From Sinorhizobium numidicum (lineage in GTDB: Bacteria > Pseudomonadota > Alphaproteobacteria > Rhizobiales > Rhizobiaceae): a DNA stretch of 64,000 bases. Below, piece by piece: positions 56,392 through 64,000 of the stretch. The stretch lies in assembly GCF_029892045.1 (NCBI RefSeq), contig NZ_CP120368.1, positions 2,664,001-2,728,000 on the forward strand, given 5' to 3'. The notes beneath the pieces were generated by a model. That model ran no database searches, was not told the DNA's origin, and worked only from the letters and a program-made list of their open reading frames with translations. Each line of letters starts with the position of its first letter. The first letter of the stretch is position 1. Made by a program: the position numbers and the translations under genes.

Positions 56392-56890
56392 CGAACGGCG
56401 AGATCACGATCACGGACCTGCGCAATGCTCCGCAGTTTGCGCCGGACATTGCCGATCGCATCTGGCGGGCCTGGTGGAGACCGAACGGATTCCCACTAGA
56501 GCACATCACCGCGTTGATCGGGGAGAATCTCGGCAACGGTCCACTTCCCTTCGCGATCGTCGCGCATCAAGGATCCACTTTTGTCGGCACGGCTTCGGTC
56601 ATTGCTTCGGACATGGAAGAGCGGCCGGACTACACGCCTTGGGTGGCCGGGTCTGGGTCGATCCACCCTTCCGGCAGCGTGGCATCGGCAGCGCTATCGT
56701 CGACCATGCCGTACGTGCGGCACTCGCGACGGGCGCCAATCCCATCTATCTCTGCGCGCTGCCCACCAAAAGGCGCTTCTATCAGGGCTTGGGATGGTCA
56801 CTGCATGAACAGGACGTCGGCGAACACCGGCTCGACGTTTTCACGAGTATCGGCTCGTTTCGGAATTCCGCGTCCGTTTCTGCGGATTGA
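56388..56890 (+). pseudogene. GNAT acetyltransferase with an internal frameshift
   Basis: The first 88 or so residues (TNGEITITDLRNAPQFAPDI, AFAIVAHQGSTFVGTASVIA) are GNAT-like; after TPWVAG the frame goes wrong. In another frame the domain resumes as VWVDPPFRQRGIGSAIVDHA and ends normally at 56890. Adding one G to the GGG at 56649-56651 would rejoin them. It starts at a GTG overlapping the previous stop, so it was the last gene of the MoxR operon. Could be real decay or a base-call error. Confidence 0.8.
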
Positions 56891-56893
56891 AGA

Positions 56894-57454
56894 TCAGGCG
56901 GCAGCGCCCTCGGCGGGCCGCCCAACAGGTTCGCAAGCAACAAGCGCAGCGCTGTCGTCGCGCCAGGCGATGACGCCTTCGAGCCGCGCGTGAATATCCG
57001 CCGCCATCGGCACGACCAGCACTCGGGCCGGATCGACGGGACCCGGGAAATCGAGTGCGCCGTAACGCACCTTCTCGAAACCGAGCGGTTGATAATAGGG
57101 TGGATCGCCAACCAGAATGACGGCCTCGGAGCCCTTCCGCCGCGCTGCCTCGACGGCGATGCGAACGAGTTCGCGGCCGATGCCCTTGTTCTTGTGTGAC
57201 GGCCTTACGGCGAGCGGACCGAGGAGATGTCCGCTTACGGAGCCCGCCGTCACCGGGGTCATCCGCACCGAGGCGATCGTTTCGCCATCATCGGCGCAGA
57301 TGAAGGACAGTGAACGGTCATGCGGCCCCTGCTCGCGGATTCGCGCCGCGGCCCGCGCAAAACGGCCCGGGCCGAATGCCTCTTCATTGATGGTTTCAAT
57401 GGCTGTGTCGTGGGATGCGTCTTCGGTCAGATAGACGAGATCGTGCTTTTTCAT
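56894..57454 (-). CDS. GNAT family N-acetyltransferase (YhbS-like)
   Basis: A 186-residue acetyltransferase. The acetyl-CoA loop is LGPLAVRPSHKNKGIGRELVRIAVE, followed by VILVGDPPYYQPLGFEKV. The YhbS-type protein acts on an unknown amine. It is adjacent to the damaged GNAT gene but convergent with it and only distantly similar, so it is not a duplicate. The ATG has a poor ribosome site and is not certain. Confidence 0.88.
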   Translation of the reverse strand: MKKHDLVYLTEDASHDTAIETINEEAFGPGRFARAAARIREQGPHDRSLSFICADDGETIASVRMTPVTAGSVSGHLLGPLAVRPSHKNKGIGRELVRIAVEAARRKGSEAVILVGDPPYYQPLGFEKVRYGALDFPGPVDPARVLVVPMAADIHARLEGVIAWRDDSAALVACEPVGRPAEGAAA

Positions 57455-57713
57455 GGATGTCGAGAACCGGCGTGCGAACGAGAATAAGGATGACTCGCCC
57501 AGAAGGGCGTTGGCAGCATCAGCGTCGTCGCAGGGTTCCCCACAGGATCATGGTTTTGATCGCTTCCGAAAATGAAAAAACTTGCCGATCGCCGATAGCA
57601 GAAAATCGCCGCCTGTCAAAGCCTAAAACGCACTGTTCGGAATTTGACACCTATCGGCGGCGCTGCGCTGCATTATGTATGAACAGACGGAAGGATCAGA
57701 AAGGAGCTCGGTC

Positions 57714-58691
57714 ATGGGAAGGCTGGTGGATGGCGTCTGGCAGGACGTCTGGTACGACACGGTTGAAACGAACGGTCGCTTCAAGCGCAGCGTTTCGCAA
57801 TTCCGCAACTGGGTTACCGCCGATGGGTCGCCCGGCCCCTCCGGCGAAGGCGGCTTCAAAGCCGAGGCGAACCGCTATCACCTTTACGTGTCGCTCGCCT
57901 GCCCCTGGGCTCATCGCACGCTGATTTTCCGCAAGCTCAAGAAGCTCGAGGAGATGATTTCGCTCTCCATCGTCGATCCGCTGATGCTCGCCCAGGGCTG
58001 GGAATTCAAAGGGGAGAACGGCGGCAGCGTCGATCACCTCTTCGGATCGAAGGCGCTCTGGCAAGTCTACGTTCGCGCCGATCCTACTTATTCCGGCCGC
58101 GTCACCGTGCCGGTCCTATGGGACAAGAAGACGAATACGATCGTCTCCAACGAGTCCGCCGAAATCATCCGCATGTTCAACTCGGCCTTCGACCACCTCA
58201 CCGGCTCGACCGCGGATTTCTACCCGGAAGAACTTCGAGGTGAGATCGACGAGCTCAACGCACGCATCTACGACGCGGTCAACAATGGGGTCTACAAGGC
58301 GGGCTTCGCGACCAGCCAGGAGGCTTATGAGGAGAGCGTCACGGCGTTGTTCGCCATGCTGGACGAACTGGAAAGCCGCCTCGCCTCACAGCGCTATCTT
58401 ATGGGAAGCCGGATCACTGAGGCGGATTGGCGGCTGTTCACGACGCTCGTCCGCTTCGATCCGGTCTATGTCGGCCATTTCAAATGCAACATCCGCCGCA
58501 TCGCCGATTATCCGAACCTCTGCGCGTACCTGCGCGATCTCTATCAGGTGCCGGGCATCGCCGAGACGGTGAACATGCGCCACATCAAACAGCATTATTA
58601 CCGCAGCCACACGATGATCAATCCGACCGGCATCGTGCCGGCCGGCCCCGAACTCAACCTCGCGGCGCCGCACGGGCGGGACAAGCTGTAA
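57714..58691 (+). CDS. Glutathionyl-hydroquinone reductase (Xi-class GST-like, YqjG)
   Basis: A 325-residue enzyme of the YqjG/ECM4 family that reduces glutathionyl-hydroquinones. The catalytic Cys63 is in SLACPWAHRTLIFRKLKKL, preceded by the tryptophan-rich start VDGVWQDVWYDT. The C-terminal helical domain holds FTTLVRFDPVYVGHFKCN and HIKQHYYRSH. AAGGAG lies before the ATG at 57714; an earlier ATG at 57675 has no such site. It faces a NUDIX gene. Confidence 0.93.
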   Translation: MGRLVDGVWQDVWYDTVETNGRFKRSVSQFRNWVTADGSPGPSGEGGFKAEANRYHLYVSLACPWAHRTLIFRKLKKLEEMISLSIVDPLMLAQGWEFKGENGGSVDHLFGSKALWQVYVRADPTYSGRVTVPVLWDKKTNTIVSNESAEIIRMFNSAFDHLTGSTADFYPEELRGEIDELNARIYDAVNNGVYKAGFATSQEAYEESVTALFAMLDELESRLASQRYLMGSRITEADWRLFTTLVRFDPVYVGHFKCNIRRIADYPNLCAYLRDLYQVPGIAETVNMRHIKQHYYRSHTMINPTGIVPAGPELNLAAPHGRDKL

Positions 58692-58695
58692 GCGG

Positions 58696-59187
58696 CTACC
58701 AGAATGTGTCAGGCGTTGCCGTTCCGGAGAGTTCGGCGAGCCGGCGACGGGTCGCGGGCGTCGTATCCTCCGGCAGGTCGTCGAGGGCAAAGAAATCGGC
58801 GGCGGCGATTTCCATGTCCGCCGTCTTCGGCCGCTCCTGGCGGACATTGTCGCAGCGGAAGAAAATGACATGGTCGCGCTTGCTGGTGTTGCGGTTGTAA
58901 TAGACCTGGAAAAGCAGCGGCGGCGCCGTCAGTTGCAGATTGCCTTCTTCCTTGAGTTCGCGAGCGAGCCCCTCCACCGCCGTTTCATGCCGATCGAGAC
59001 CGCCGCCGGGCAGATGCCAGCCTGGCAGATAGGAATGCCTGACGAGGAAGACCCGGCCCTGCTCGTCGAAGCAGGCAGCCCGCACGCCGAGCGTCATGCC
59101 ACGCGACAGCGCAAAATAGCCATGGGCCAACCGCGTCAGGAGACGGAGCCGCCAATTGCGCAATTCCGGCGGGCGGTCCTGCTTCAC
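58696..59187 (-). CDS. NUDIX hydrolase
   Basis: A 163-residue NUDIX enzyme. The NUDIX box reads GGGLDRHETAVEGLARELKEE with the usual glycine and the REUXEE core slightly altered (RELKEE). Upstream is VRHSYLPGWHLPGG. The substrate, probably a nucleoside diphosphate derivative, is not known. It converges on the glutathionyl-hydroquinone reductase gene with four bases between the stops. Confidence 0.88.
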   Translation of the reverse strand: MKQDRPPELRNWRLRLLTRLAHGYFALSRGMTLGVRAACFDEQGRVFLVRHSYLPGWHLPGGGLDRHETAVEGLARELKEEGNLQLTAPPLLFQVYYNRNTSKRDHVIFFRCDNVRQERPKTADMEIAAADFFALDDLPEDTTPATRRRLAELSGTATPDTFW

Positions 59188-59210
59188 TCGCCGCTCCTTT
59201 CGGCTCTACT

Positions 59211-59286
59211 GCATGATTCCTCGGAACCGATTTAACGAACATGCAGCAATTCAAAGTCTACGGCGAGCTTTGCGCGTCGCGCTGTA
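59211..59286 (+). repeat. Palindromic repeat family A, degenerate copy
   Basis: TGCATGATTCCTCGGAACCG, ATTTAACGAACATGCAG, then CAATTCAAAGTCTACGGCGAG...GCGCTGTAG. Both hairpins are recognisable but shortened. Between the NUDIX gene and the metallophosphoesterase. Confidence 0.6.
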
Positions 59287-59348
59287 GGTCATCGGGATAA
59301 CCCATTCAAGTGATTCCCCTTTCGCGGAATATGCGCTAGACGGGGGCG

Positions 59349-60251
59349 ATGTTCAAACTCGCGCATATTTCCGACGTCCATCTCGGACCCCTGCCCGACC
59401 TGTCGTTTCGCGAACTCGCCTCGAAGAGGATCACCGGCTTCGTCAACTGGCACAGGAACCGGGCGCGCCATCTTTTCCCCGGCACGCTGGCGTGTCTGAT
59501 GGACGATATCGAGAAGCGCGATCCGGACCACCTCGCGATCACGGGAGACCTCGTCAATCTTGCCTCGTCGCTGGAAATCGAAGCGGTCACCGAGTGGCTC
59601 GCGGAGGCAGGCGACCCACAGAACATTTCCGTCGTTCCCGGCAACCATGACGCCTATGTGCCCGGTGCTTACGAGAACACGACCCGCGCCTGGTATCCCT
59701 ATATGCGCGGCGACGACAGCCCGCCCGTATGGACGAAGAACCGTCACTCCTTTCCCTATATGCGGGTCCGCGGCCCAGTAGCACTCATCGGCTGCTCGAC
59801 GGCTGTCGCCACGCCCCCCTTTGCGGCAAGCGGCTATTTCGGTCCAAGACAGGCGCGCGCCACGGTGAACCTGTTGCGTGCGGCAGGTGAGGCCGGTCAC
59901 TTCCGGGTCGTGATGATCCACCATCCGCCGATCCGAGGCGCGACCTCGATGCACAAACGCATGATCGGCATCCGTCGCTTCGCCGCGACGATCTCGTCCG
60001 GCGGCGCCGAGCTCGTTCTCCATGGCCACACGCACCTCAACACGGTCTACTGGCTGAAGGGTCAGACGGCGCCCGTGCCGGTCGTGGGCATCGCTTCGGC
60101 TTCGCAGGCGCCGAACGGTAGCAAGCCTGCAGCAGCTTACAATCTTTTCGAGATAACCGGAGAGCCTGGAAATTGGCATCTGACGCGCGAGCGCTACGCC
60201 CTCAATGCCGACGCAACCGGCGTAACGCTCGCGGAAACCACGCGTTTCTAG
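59349..60251 (+). CDS. Calcineurin-like metallophosphoesterase
   Basis: A 300-residue phosphoesterase. The dimetal site has all five motifs: HISDVHLGP, ITGDLVN, PGNHDAYVP, MIHHPP and GHTHLNTVYW. It is a cytosolic or peripheral enzyme; the family includes nucleases, phosphodiesterases and lipid phosphatases, and the substrate cannot be told. Start supported by MFKLAHISDVH, the usual beginning. Confidence 0.9.
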   Translation: MFKLAHISDVHLGPLPDLSFRELASKRITGFVNWHRNRARHLFPGTLACLMDDIEKRDPDHLAITGDLVNLASSLEIEAVTEWLAEAGDPQNISVVPGNHDAYVPGAYENTTRAWYPYMRGDDSPPVWTKNRHSFPYMRVRGPVALIGCSTAVATPPFAASGYFGPRQARATVNLLRAAGEAGHFRVVMIHHPPIRGATSMHKRMIGIRRFAATISSGGAELVLHGHTHLNTVYWLKGQTAPVPVVGIASASQAPNGSKPAAAYNLFEITGEPGNWHLTRERYALNADATGVTLAETTRF

Positions 60252-60413
60252 ACGCCTGCAACCGCGAACATACGCATCGCGCCGTCAGAAATTTCCGATC
60301 GAGCCGAATATTCGACGGGCCTCACGCGTCTTAATCGCGTTCGAGGCCAGTGATCACCCGGGCGACATCCACGTCGGCCGGTTCCCGACGGGCGATGTTC
60401 ATAGGAGACAGGC

Positions 60414-60962
60414 ATGATCAACCGCACGACCGTTCTCTTCACCCTTGCTGCCTTTACGGCCTCGATCGCGAGCCAAGCTGCGATGGCCATCGGCGAGGAC
60501 AATAGCGAGCCGCCCAAGAAAACGAAGACGAGCACCGAATGCCGGGAAGGACAAGTCTGGGACGCCAAGAGGAACAGATGTGTCGACGCGAAGAGGAGCG
60601 ATCTCAGCGACGATATCCTGTTCGATGCCGCTCGCGAACTGGCTTATGCCGAGCAGTATGAAAACGCGATCGAGGTTCTCGGTGCCATGAAAGATCAGCA
60701 AAGCGCCCGCGTGTTGAACTATCTCGGCTATGCCAACCGCAAGGCCGGGCGCACGGAGCTTGGCATGCAATACTACAGGCGCGCACTTCAGGCCGACGAG
60801 AATTACATTCTCGCACGATCATACATGGGACAGGCCTTGGTCGAGCAAGGCCGGATGCAGGAAGCGAAGCTCCAGCTCGTCGAAATTCGCGACCGCGGCG
60901 GCGAAAACACCTGGGCCTACAAGGCCCTGCTGCAATCTCTCGGCGGTATCCGACAATATTGA
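60414..60962 (+). CDS. Secreted TPR repeat protein
   Basis: A 182-residue protein with a signal peptide (TAFTASIASQAAMA), a short basic and acidic linker with a cysteine pair, and TPR repeats at about 65-160 (LAYAEQYENAIEVLGAMKDQ, NYLGYANRKAGRTELGMQYY, YILARSYMGQALVEQGRMQE). TPR proteins mediate protein contacts; partner unknown. ATAGGAGACAGGC precedes the ATG. It is 163 bases after the phosphoesterase and may be a separate unit. Confidence 0.85.
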   Translation: MINRTTVLFTLAAFTASIASQAAMAIGEDNSEPPKKTKTSTECREGQVWDAKRNRCVDAKRSDLSDDILFDAARELAYAEQYENAIEVLGAMKDQQSARVLNYLGYANRKAGRTELGMQYYRRALQADENYILARSYMGQALVEQGRMQEAKLQLVEIRDRGGENTWAYKALLQSLGGIRQY

Positions 60963-61109
60963 GCGGCCGCCGGTAACATCGTGACCCCCGGCCGTTCAGA
61001 GTCGAGCACGCCGCTGCAGCCGCATTGAGCGATTACGGTGAGGCCAAGAGGGAAATCTGGATCCGGAATGCAAAACCTCCCTCCGTTCCCGCTCTCCCTT
61101 GCAGACTTC

Positions 61110-61176
61110 GGATCAAATGTTTCATATCATGCGTCTATTCGCGATCCTTTTCGCACGGCGAATAGACGCTTGATCC
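61110..61176. promoter_or_regulatory. Inverted repeat upstream of the ECF sigma factor gene
   Basis: GCGTCTATTCGC (61131-61142) pairs perfectly with GCGAATAGACGC (61158-61169) across a 15-base loop; the outer GGATCAA (61110) and TTGATCC (61170-61176) extend it. It ends 23 bases before the sigma-factor ATG, so it is in the leader or promoter. Confidence 0.5.
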
Positions 61177-61199
61177 GGCACGTCTCCATTGGAAGAGCA

Positions 61200-61718
61200 A
61201 TGCGCCCAGCGGCAGAAACGAAGGACTTCAGACGGGATTTGGTCAGCCTGCTGCCCAAATTGCGCCGTTTCGCAATGACGCTGACACGCAACCCCAACGA
61301 TGCCGACGACCTTGTCCAGGAGGCTTGCGAACGGGCGATCACGCGCAGCCATCTCTGGAACGGCGAGGGTCGGTTGGAGAGCTGGATCTACGCGATGACG
61401 CGCAATCTCTGGGTCGACGAAATCCGCAAGCGCAAAGTTCGCAGCGGCAGCGGAACGATCGGTATTTTTGACCAGGACGAGTTGAATGTCGACGCTGCCG
61501 CTGAAAAAACAGTCTATGCCAACCAGTTGCAGAAGATGATCCTCTCCATGCCGGAGGGATTGGCCAGCGTGTTCCTGCTCGTCAATGTCGAAGGCCACAG
61601 CTATCGCGAGACGGCCGACATACTCGGGATTCCGATCGGCACCGTCATGAGCAGACTGTCGACGGCGCGGCTGCGGCTTGCGGCCATGCTGTCCGAGAAT
61701 ACGGAAAGGAGGGCCTGA
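61200..61718 (+). CDS. ECF family RNA polymerase sigma factor
   Basis: A 172-residue sigma factor. Region 2 (NPNDADDLVQEACERAITRSHLW, WIYAMTRNLWVDEIRKRKVRSG, split as WIYAMTRNLWVDEIRK and RKVRSG) and region 4 (MPEGLASVFLLVNVEGHSYRE, ADILGIPIGTVMSRLSTARLRL) are complete. I start at 61200 (MRPAAETKDFRR), with GGAAGAG upstream. The frame stays open to 61038 but that part is unlike the family. It is coupled to the anti-sigma gene, whose TTG start comes three bases after the stop. Confidence 0.93.
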   Translation: MRPAAETKDFRRDLVSLLPKLRRFAMTLTRNPNDADDLVQEACERAITRSHLWNGEGRLESWIYAMTRNLWVDEIRKRKVRSGSGTIGIFDQDELNVDAAAEKTVYANQLQKMILSMPEGLASVFLLVNVEGHSYRETADILGIPIGTVMSRLSTARLRLAAMLSENTERRA

Positions 61719-61721
61719 CCG

Positions 61722-62549
61722 TTGCTGCAGACGAAGGGTCTAGCGCTCGAAGTGCGGTTGTCCGCTTATATCGACGGCGAACTCGGCGAAGCCGAAAAGT
61801 CCGAACTCGACGCGTTGCTGGCGCATGATGACGACGCAAAGGCGCTGTTGGACCGCCTGAAGGCCGGCAATGCGTTTGGAAACAGGGCGTTCGAGGATTT
61901 CCTCCACGATCCGGTGCCGCTGGCACTGGTGCGCCAGATCAAACAGGGTCCTGGCATCAATCCCAGGTCCGAGCGTGTGACGACCTCCAATCTTCCCGCA
62001 CGACACGCTCCCATCTGGCCGCGCATCGCGATTGCCTCATTAGCCCTGCTGCTCCTTGGCGGCGCTGTGGGCTTTGTTATAGGCAGCGCGAACATGACCC
62101 CCGAACCGGCGGACCAGGCCACTGCGCGTCCCTGGATCGAGGAGATTGCCGACTATCATCGCGTCTATTCCCGCCAGAAGCAGCACCTCGTCGAGCTGCC
62201 GGCTTCGCAGGCAGCCGAGATTGAAACCTGGCTCAAATCGAGCGTCGGCGTCGCCTTCAAGATTCCCGATCTCGCCCACAAGGACCTCACCTTCGAAGGC
62301 GCAAGGCTCCTGGTCGCCGACGGCAAACCGGTCGCCCAGCTCGTCTACCGCGATCGCGAGGGCGAGGTTTTCGCCATCTGCTTCCTCAAGGACGCTGGCG
62401 CGCTGCAATCGGACCAATTCGAGGAAAGCATTCGCGGCGATCTCGGGCTCGTCTCCTGGCAGAAAGGCGGCGTTTCCTTCGTGCTCGTAGGGCCGTCGTC
62501 GAATGCGGGATTGCAGGATCTCGCCGAAACGGCAGCGGCGAACATCTGA
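61722..62549 (+). CDS. Membrane anti-sigma factor
   Basis: A 275-residue protein. The N-terminus is a cytosolic helical domain (LSAYIDGELGEAEKSELDALL) that is typical of anti-sigma factors, then one transmembrane segment at about 98-120 (IAIASLALLLLGGAVGFVIG) and a periplasmic domain of some 150 residues. It lacks the HxxxCxxC zinc motif. TTG at 61722 is the start, with GGAGGG just before it. It presumably holds the upstream sigma factor and releases it upon an envelope signal. Confidence 0.88.
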   Translation: MLQTKGLALEVRLSAYIDGELGEAEKSELDALLAHDDDAKALLDRLKAGNAFGNRAFEDFLHDPVPLALVRQIKQGPGINPRSERVTTSNLPARHAPIWPRIAIASLALLLLGGAVGFVIGSANMTPEPADQATARPWIEEIADYHRVYSRQKQHLVELPASQAAEIETWLKSSVGVAFKIPDLAHKDLTFEGARLLVADGKPVAQLVYRDREGEVFAICFLKDAGALQSDQFEESIRGDLGLVSWQKGGVSFVLVGPSSNAGLQDLAETAAANI

Positions 62550-62562
62550 CCCGGATTGAAGG

Positions 62563-62690
62563 GAGCGCTGGCGGCTTTCCGCCGTCATCCGCTGCCGGCA
62601 CTCTCTCCCCGTTCCTGAGGAGAGAAAGGACTCGCCGTGAGCGCTCAATCCCTCTCCCCGCCTGCGGGGAGAGGGTCAGGACGAGGGGCA
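62563..62690 (+). repeat. Mosaic of repeat families B (fragment) and C
   Basis: GCGGCTTTCCGCCGTCATCC resembles part of family B. It is followed by CTCTCTCCCC...GGAGAGAAAGG and a perfect hairpin CCCTCTCCCCG and CGGGGAGAGGG around CCTG (62650-62675), then GGACGAGGGGCAA. Layout matches the copy at 31.9 kb. It lies between the anti-sigma gene and leuA. Confidence 0.7.
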
Positions 62691-62727
62691 ATCCACAGCC
62701 CTAAACCGAGCTAGATCAAAACCCTGC

Positions 62728-64000
62728 TCACTTCGCCATCGTTTCCAGGACCCGATTGGCGGCCGAGACGATCGCCTCGAGCGAGGCGGCGACGATGTTG
62801 GTGTTGATGCCGACGCCGAAGAGCGTACCGCCCGGATATTCGACCTCCACATAGGCGATGGCCGCGGCATTAGACCCGTGCTGCAACGAATGCTCGGAAT
62901 AGTCCGCGACCGAGAGTTCGATGCCGAGATAGATCGACAGCGCGTTGATGAAGCCGTCGATCGGGCCGGTACCCTTGCCCTCGATCCGTCTGGTTTCGCC
63001 ATTGTCGGTGATCTCGGCGGCAACCACGCGCAGGCTCTTGTGGTCACCAACCGGATAGGTGTGGTGGTCGACGAACTTGATGCGGGCGCCCGGCTGCTCC
63101 ACGTAGCGTTCGAGGAAGCGTGCATGGATGCGCTTCGAGGGAAGCTCCTTGCCCTCCTCGTCGGTAATCCGCTGAATGTCCTCGCGGAACTCCACCTGCA
63201 ACTTGCGCGGCAGATTGATTCCGTAATCTTCCTGCAGAATATAGGCGATGCCACCCTTGCCCGATTGGGAATTGATGCGGATGATCGCCTCGTAGCTGCG
63301 GCCGACGTCCCGCGGGTCAATCGGCAGATAAGGCACCTCCCAAAGCGGCTTATTGGCCTGCTTGATTGCCTTCATGCCCTTGTTGATCGCGTCCTGGTGC
63401 GAGCCCGAGAAGGCGGTGTAGACGAGTTCTCCGACGTAAGGGTGGCGCTCCGGAATGACCATCTGGTTGGAATATTCGTAGACTTCCTTGATCCGCTCGA
63501 TATCGGAGCAGTCGAGCTTGGGGTCCACCCCTTGCGTGAACATGTTAAGCGCCAGCGTCACCACATCGACATTGCCGGTACGCTCGCCGTTGCCGAAGAG
63601 CGTGCCCTCGACACGATCGGCACCCGCCATCAGGCCCAGTTCCGTCGCGGCGATCCCGGTGCCGCGGTCGTTGTGCGGATGCAGCGAAATGATCAGGTTC
63701 TCGCGGTTGTCGAGATTGCGGCACATCCACTCGATCTGGTCGGCATAGACATTCGGCGTTGCCATTTCGACCGTCGACGGCAGGTTGATGATGAGCTTGT
63801 TGTCCGGCGTCGGCTTGACGACCTCGATGACCGCGTTGCAGATCTCCAGCGCCACCTCCAGCTCGGTGCCGGTAAAGCTCTCTGGGGAATACTCGAACCG
63901 GTAGCCGCCGCCCGCCCTCGCTGCCATGTCGGTGATCATCTTGGCCGCGTCGGTCGCGATCTGCTTGATGCCGGCGACGTCCTTGCCGAACACCACGCGG
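62728..64000 (-). CDS. leuA: 2-isopropylmalate synthase, long form (5' end beyond the window)
   Basis: The last 423 residues of a long-form LeuA, which condenses acetyl-CoA with 2-oxoisovalerate in leucine synthesis. The metal ligands in HPHNDRGTGIAATELGLMAG and the following GNGERTGNVDVVTLALNMF are intact, and a C-terminal regulatory domain (SVADYSEHSLQHGSNAAAIA) is complete. The frame continues past the right edge, so the start is not visible. LeuA and ilvE in the same window both serve branched-chain amino acids, but are not linked. Confidence 0.95.
   Translation of the reverse strand, partial: RVVFGKDVAGIKQIATDAAKMITDMAARAGGGYRFEYSPESFTGTELEVALEICNAVIEVVKPTPDNKLIINLPSTVEMATPNVYADQIEWMCRNLDNRENLIISLHPHNDRGTGIAATELGLMAGADRVEGTLFGNGERTGNVDVVTLALNMFTQGVDPKLDCSDIERIKEVYEYSNQMVIPERHPYVGELVYTAFSGSHQDAINKGMKAIKQANKPLWEVPYLPIDPRDVGRSYEAIIRINSQSGKGGIAYILQEDYGINLPRKLQVEFREDIQRITDEEGKELPSKRIHARFLERYVEQPGARIKFVDHHTYPVGDHKSLRVVAAEITDNGETRRIEGKGTGPIDGFINALSIYLGIELSVADYSEHSLQHGSNAAAIAYVEVEYPGGTLFGVGINTNIVAASLEAIVSAANRVLETMAK

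Noticed and set aside
62550..62727. Possible CRISPR-like repeats upstream of leuA.
   Set aside because: The repeats are palindromic hairpins of family C without regular spacers.

Overview
The window is a stretch of GC-rich alphaproteobacterial chromosome, most likely from Sinorhizobium/Ensifer or a close Rhizobiaceae relative. The evidence is the conserved blocks (lgt, a MidA-type methyltransferase and pgeF; rplY, pth and ychF; cca followed by MoxR/DUF58/DUF4159), rhizobial families (BA14K, DUF1236-type SH3 protein, DUF779), and three families of short palindromic intergenic repeats of the rhizobial mosaic type. I see no phage, plasmid, transposase, CRISPR array, rRNA or tRNA. Species assignment is inference.

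Layout. 1-7.4 kb: end of an imine-reductase-like gene, aatA, then a two-gene sortase system (a VIT/von Willebrand A protein ending in an LPQTA sorting signal, overlapping a class GN-type sortase), a PQQ-type sugar dehydrogenase and a DUF3052 protein. 7.5-12.5 kb: DMT exporter, cold-shock protein, BA14K protein, metallo-hydrolase and small envelope proteins, with a perfect 58-bp palindrome acting as a likely two-way terminator. 12.5-18.8 kb: ilvE facing a MarR regulator, an OmpR-type regulator and a histidine kinase (PetP/PetR-like), then a tyrosine phosphatase, csaA and a LysR regulator. 18.8-27.5 kb: proC-YbjN, a candidate structured RNA, a UbiK-family gene, and the run lgt, methyltransferase, pgeF, M24 protein, lipoprotein, prs.

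27.5-35 kb: aldo/keto reductase, PEP-mutase-like enzyme, DUF779 plus aldehyde dehydrogenase behind an AcoR-like regulator that lacks the sigma-54 AAA+ domain, benE, rplY. 35-46 kb: a GGDEF-EAL membrane protein with a periplasmic binding protein, pth, clpS, ychF, a MaoC pair, and an SDR-SMR-TetR operon with tandem operator-like repeats. 46-57 kb: apt, cca, NUDIX and DUF1285 genes diverging from a four-gene MoxR/DUF58/DUF4159 envelope operon. 57-64 kb: glutathionyl-hydroquinone reductase-like protein, NUDIX, metallophosphoesterase, TPR protein, an ECF sigma/anti-sigma pair and the long form of leuA (cut by the window edge).

The most distinctive features are the dedicated Gram-negative sortase/substrate pair, an M24 protein that has lost a metal ligand, two frameshifted genes whose lesions both lie in runs of G, an unlisted 53-residue membrane protein overlapping the end of pth, two candidate structured RNAs, and nested mosaic repeats. 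Most of the rest is ordinary core chromosome.
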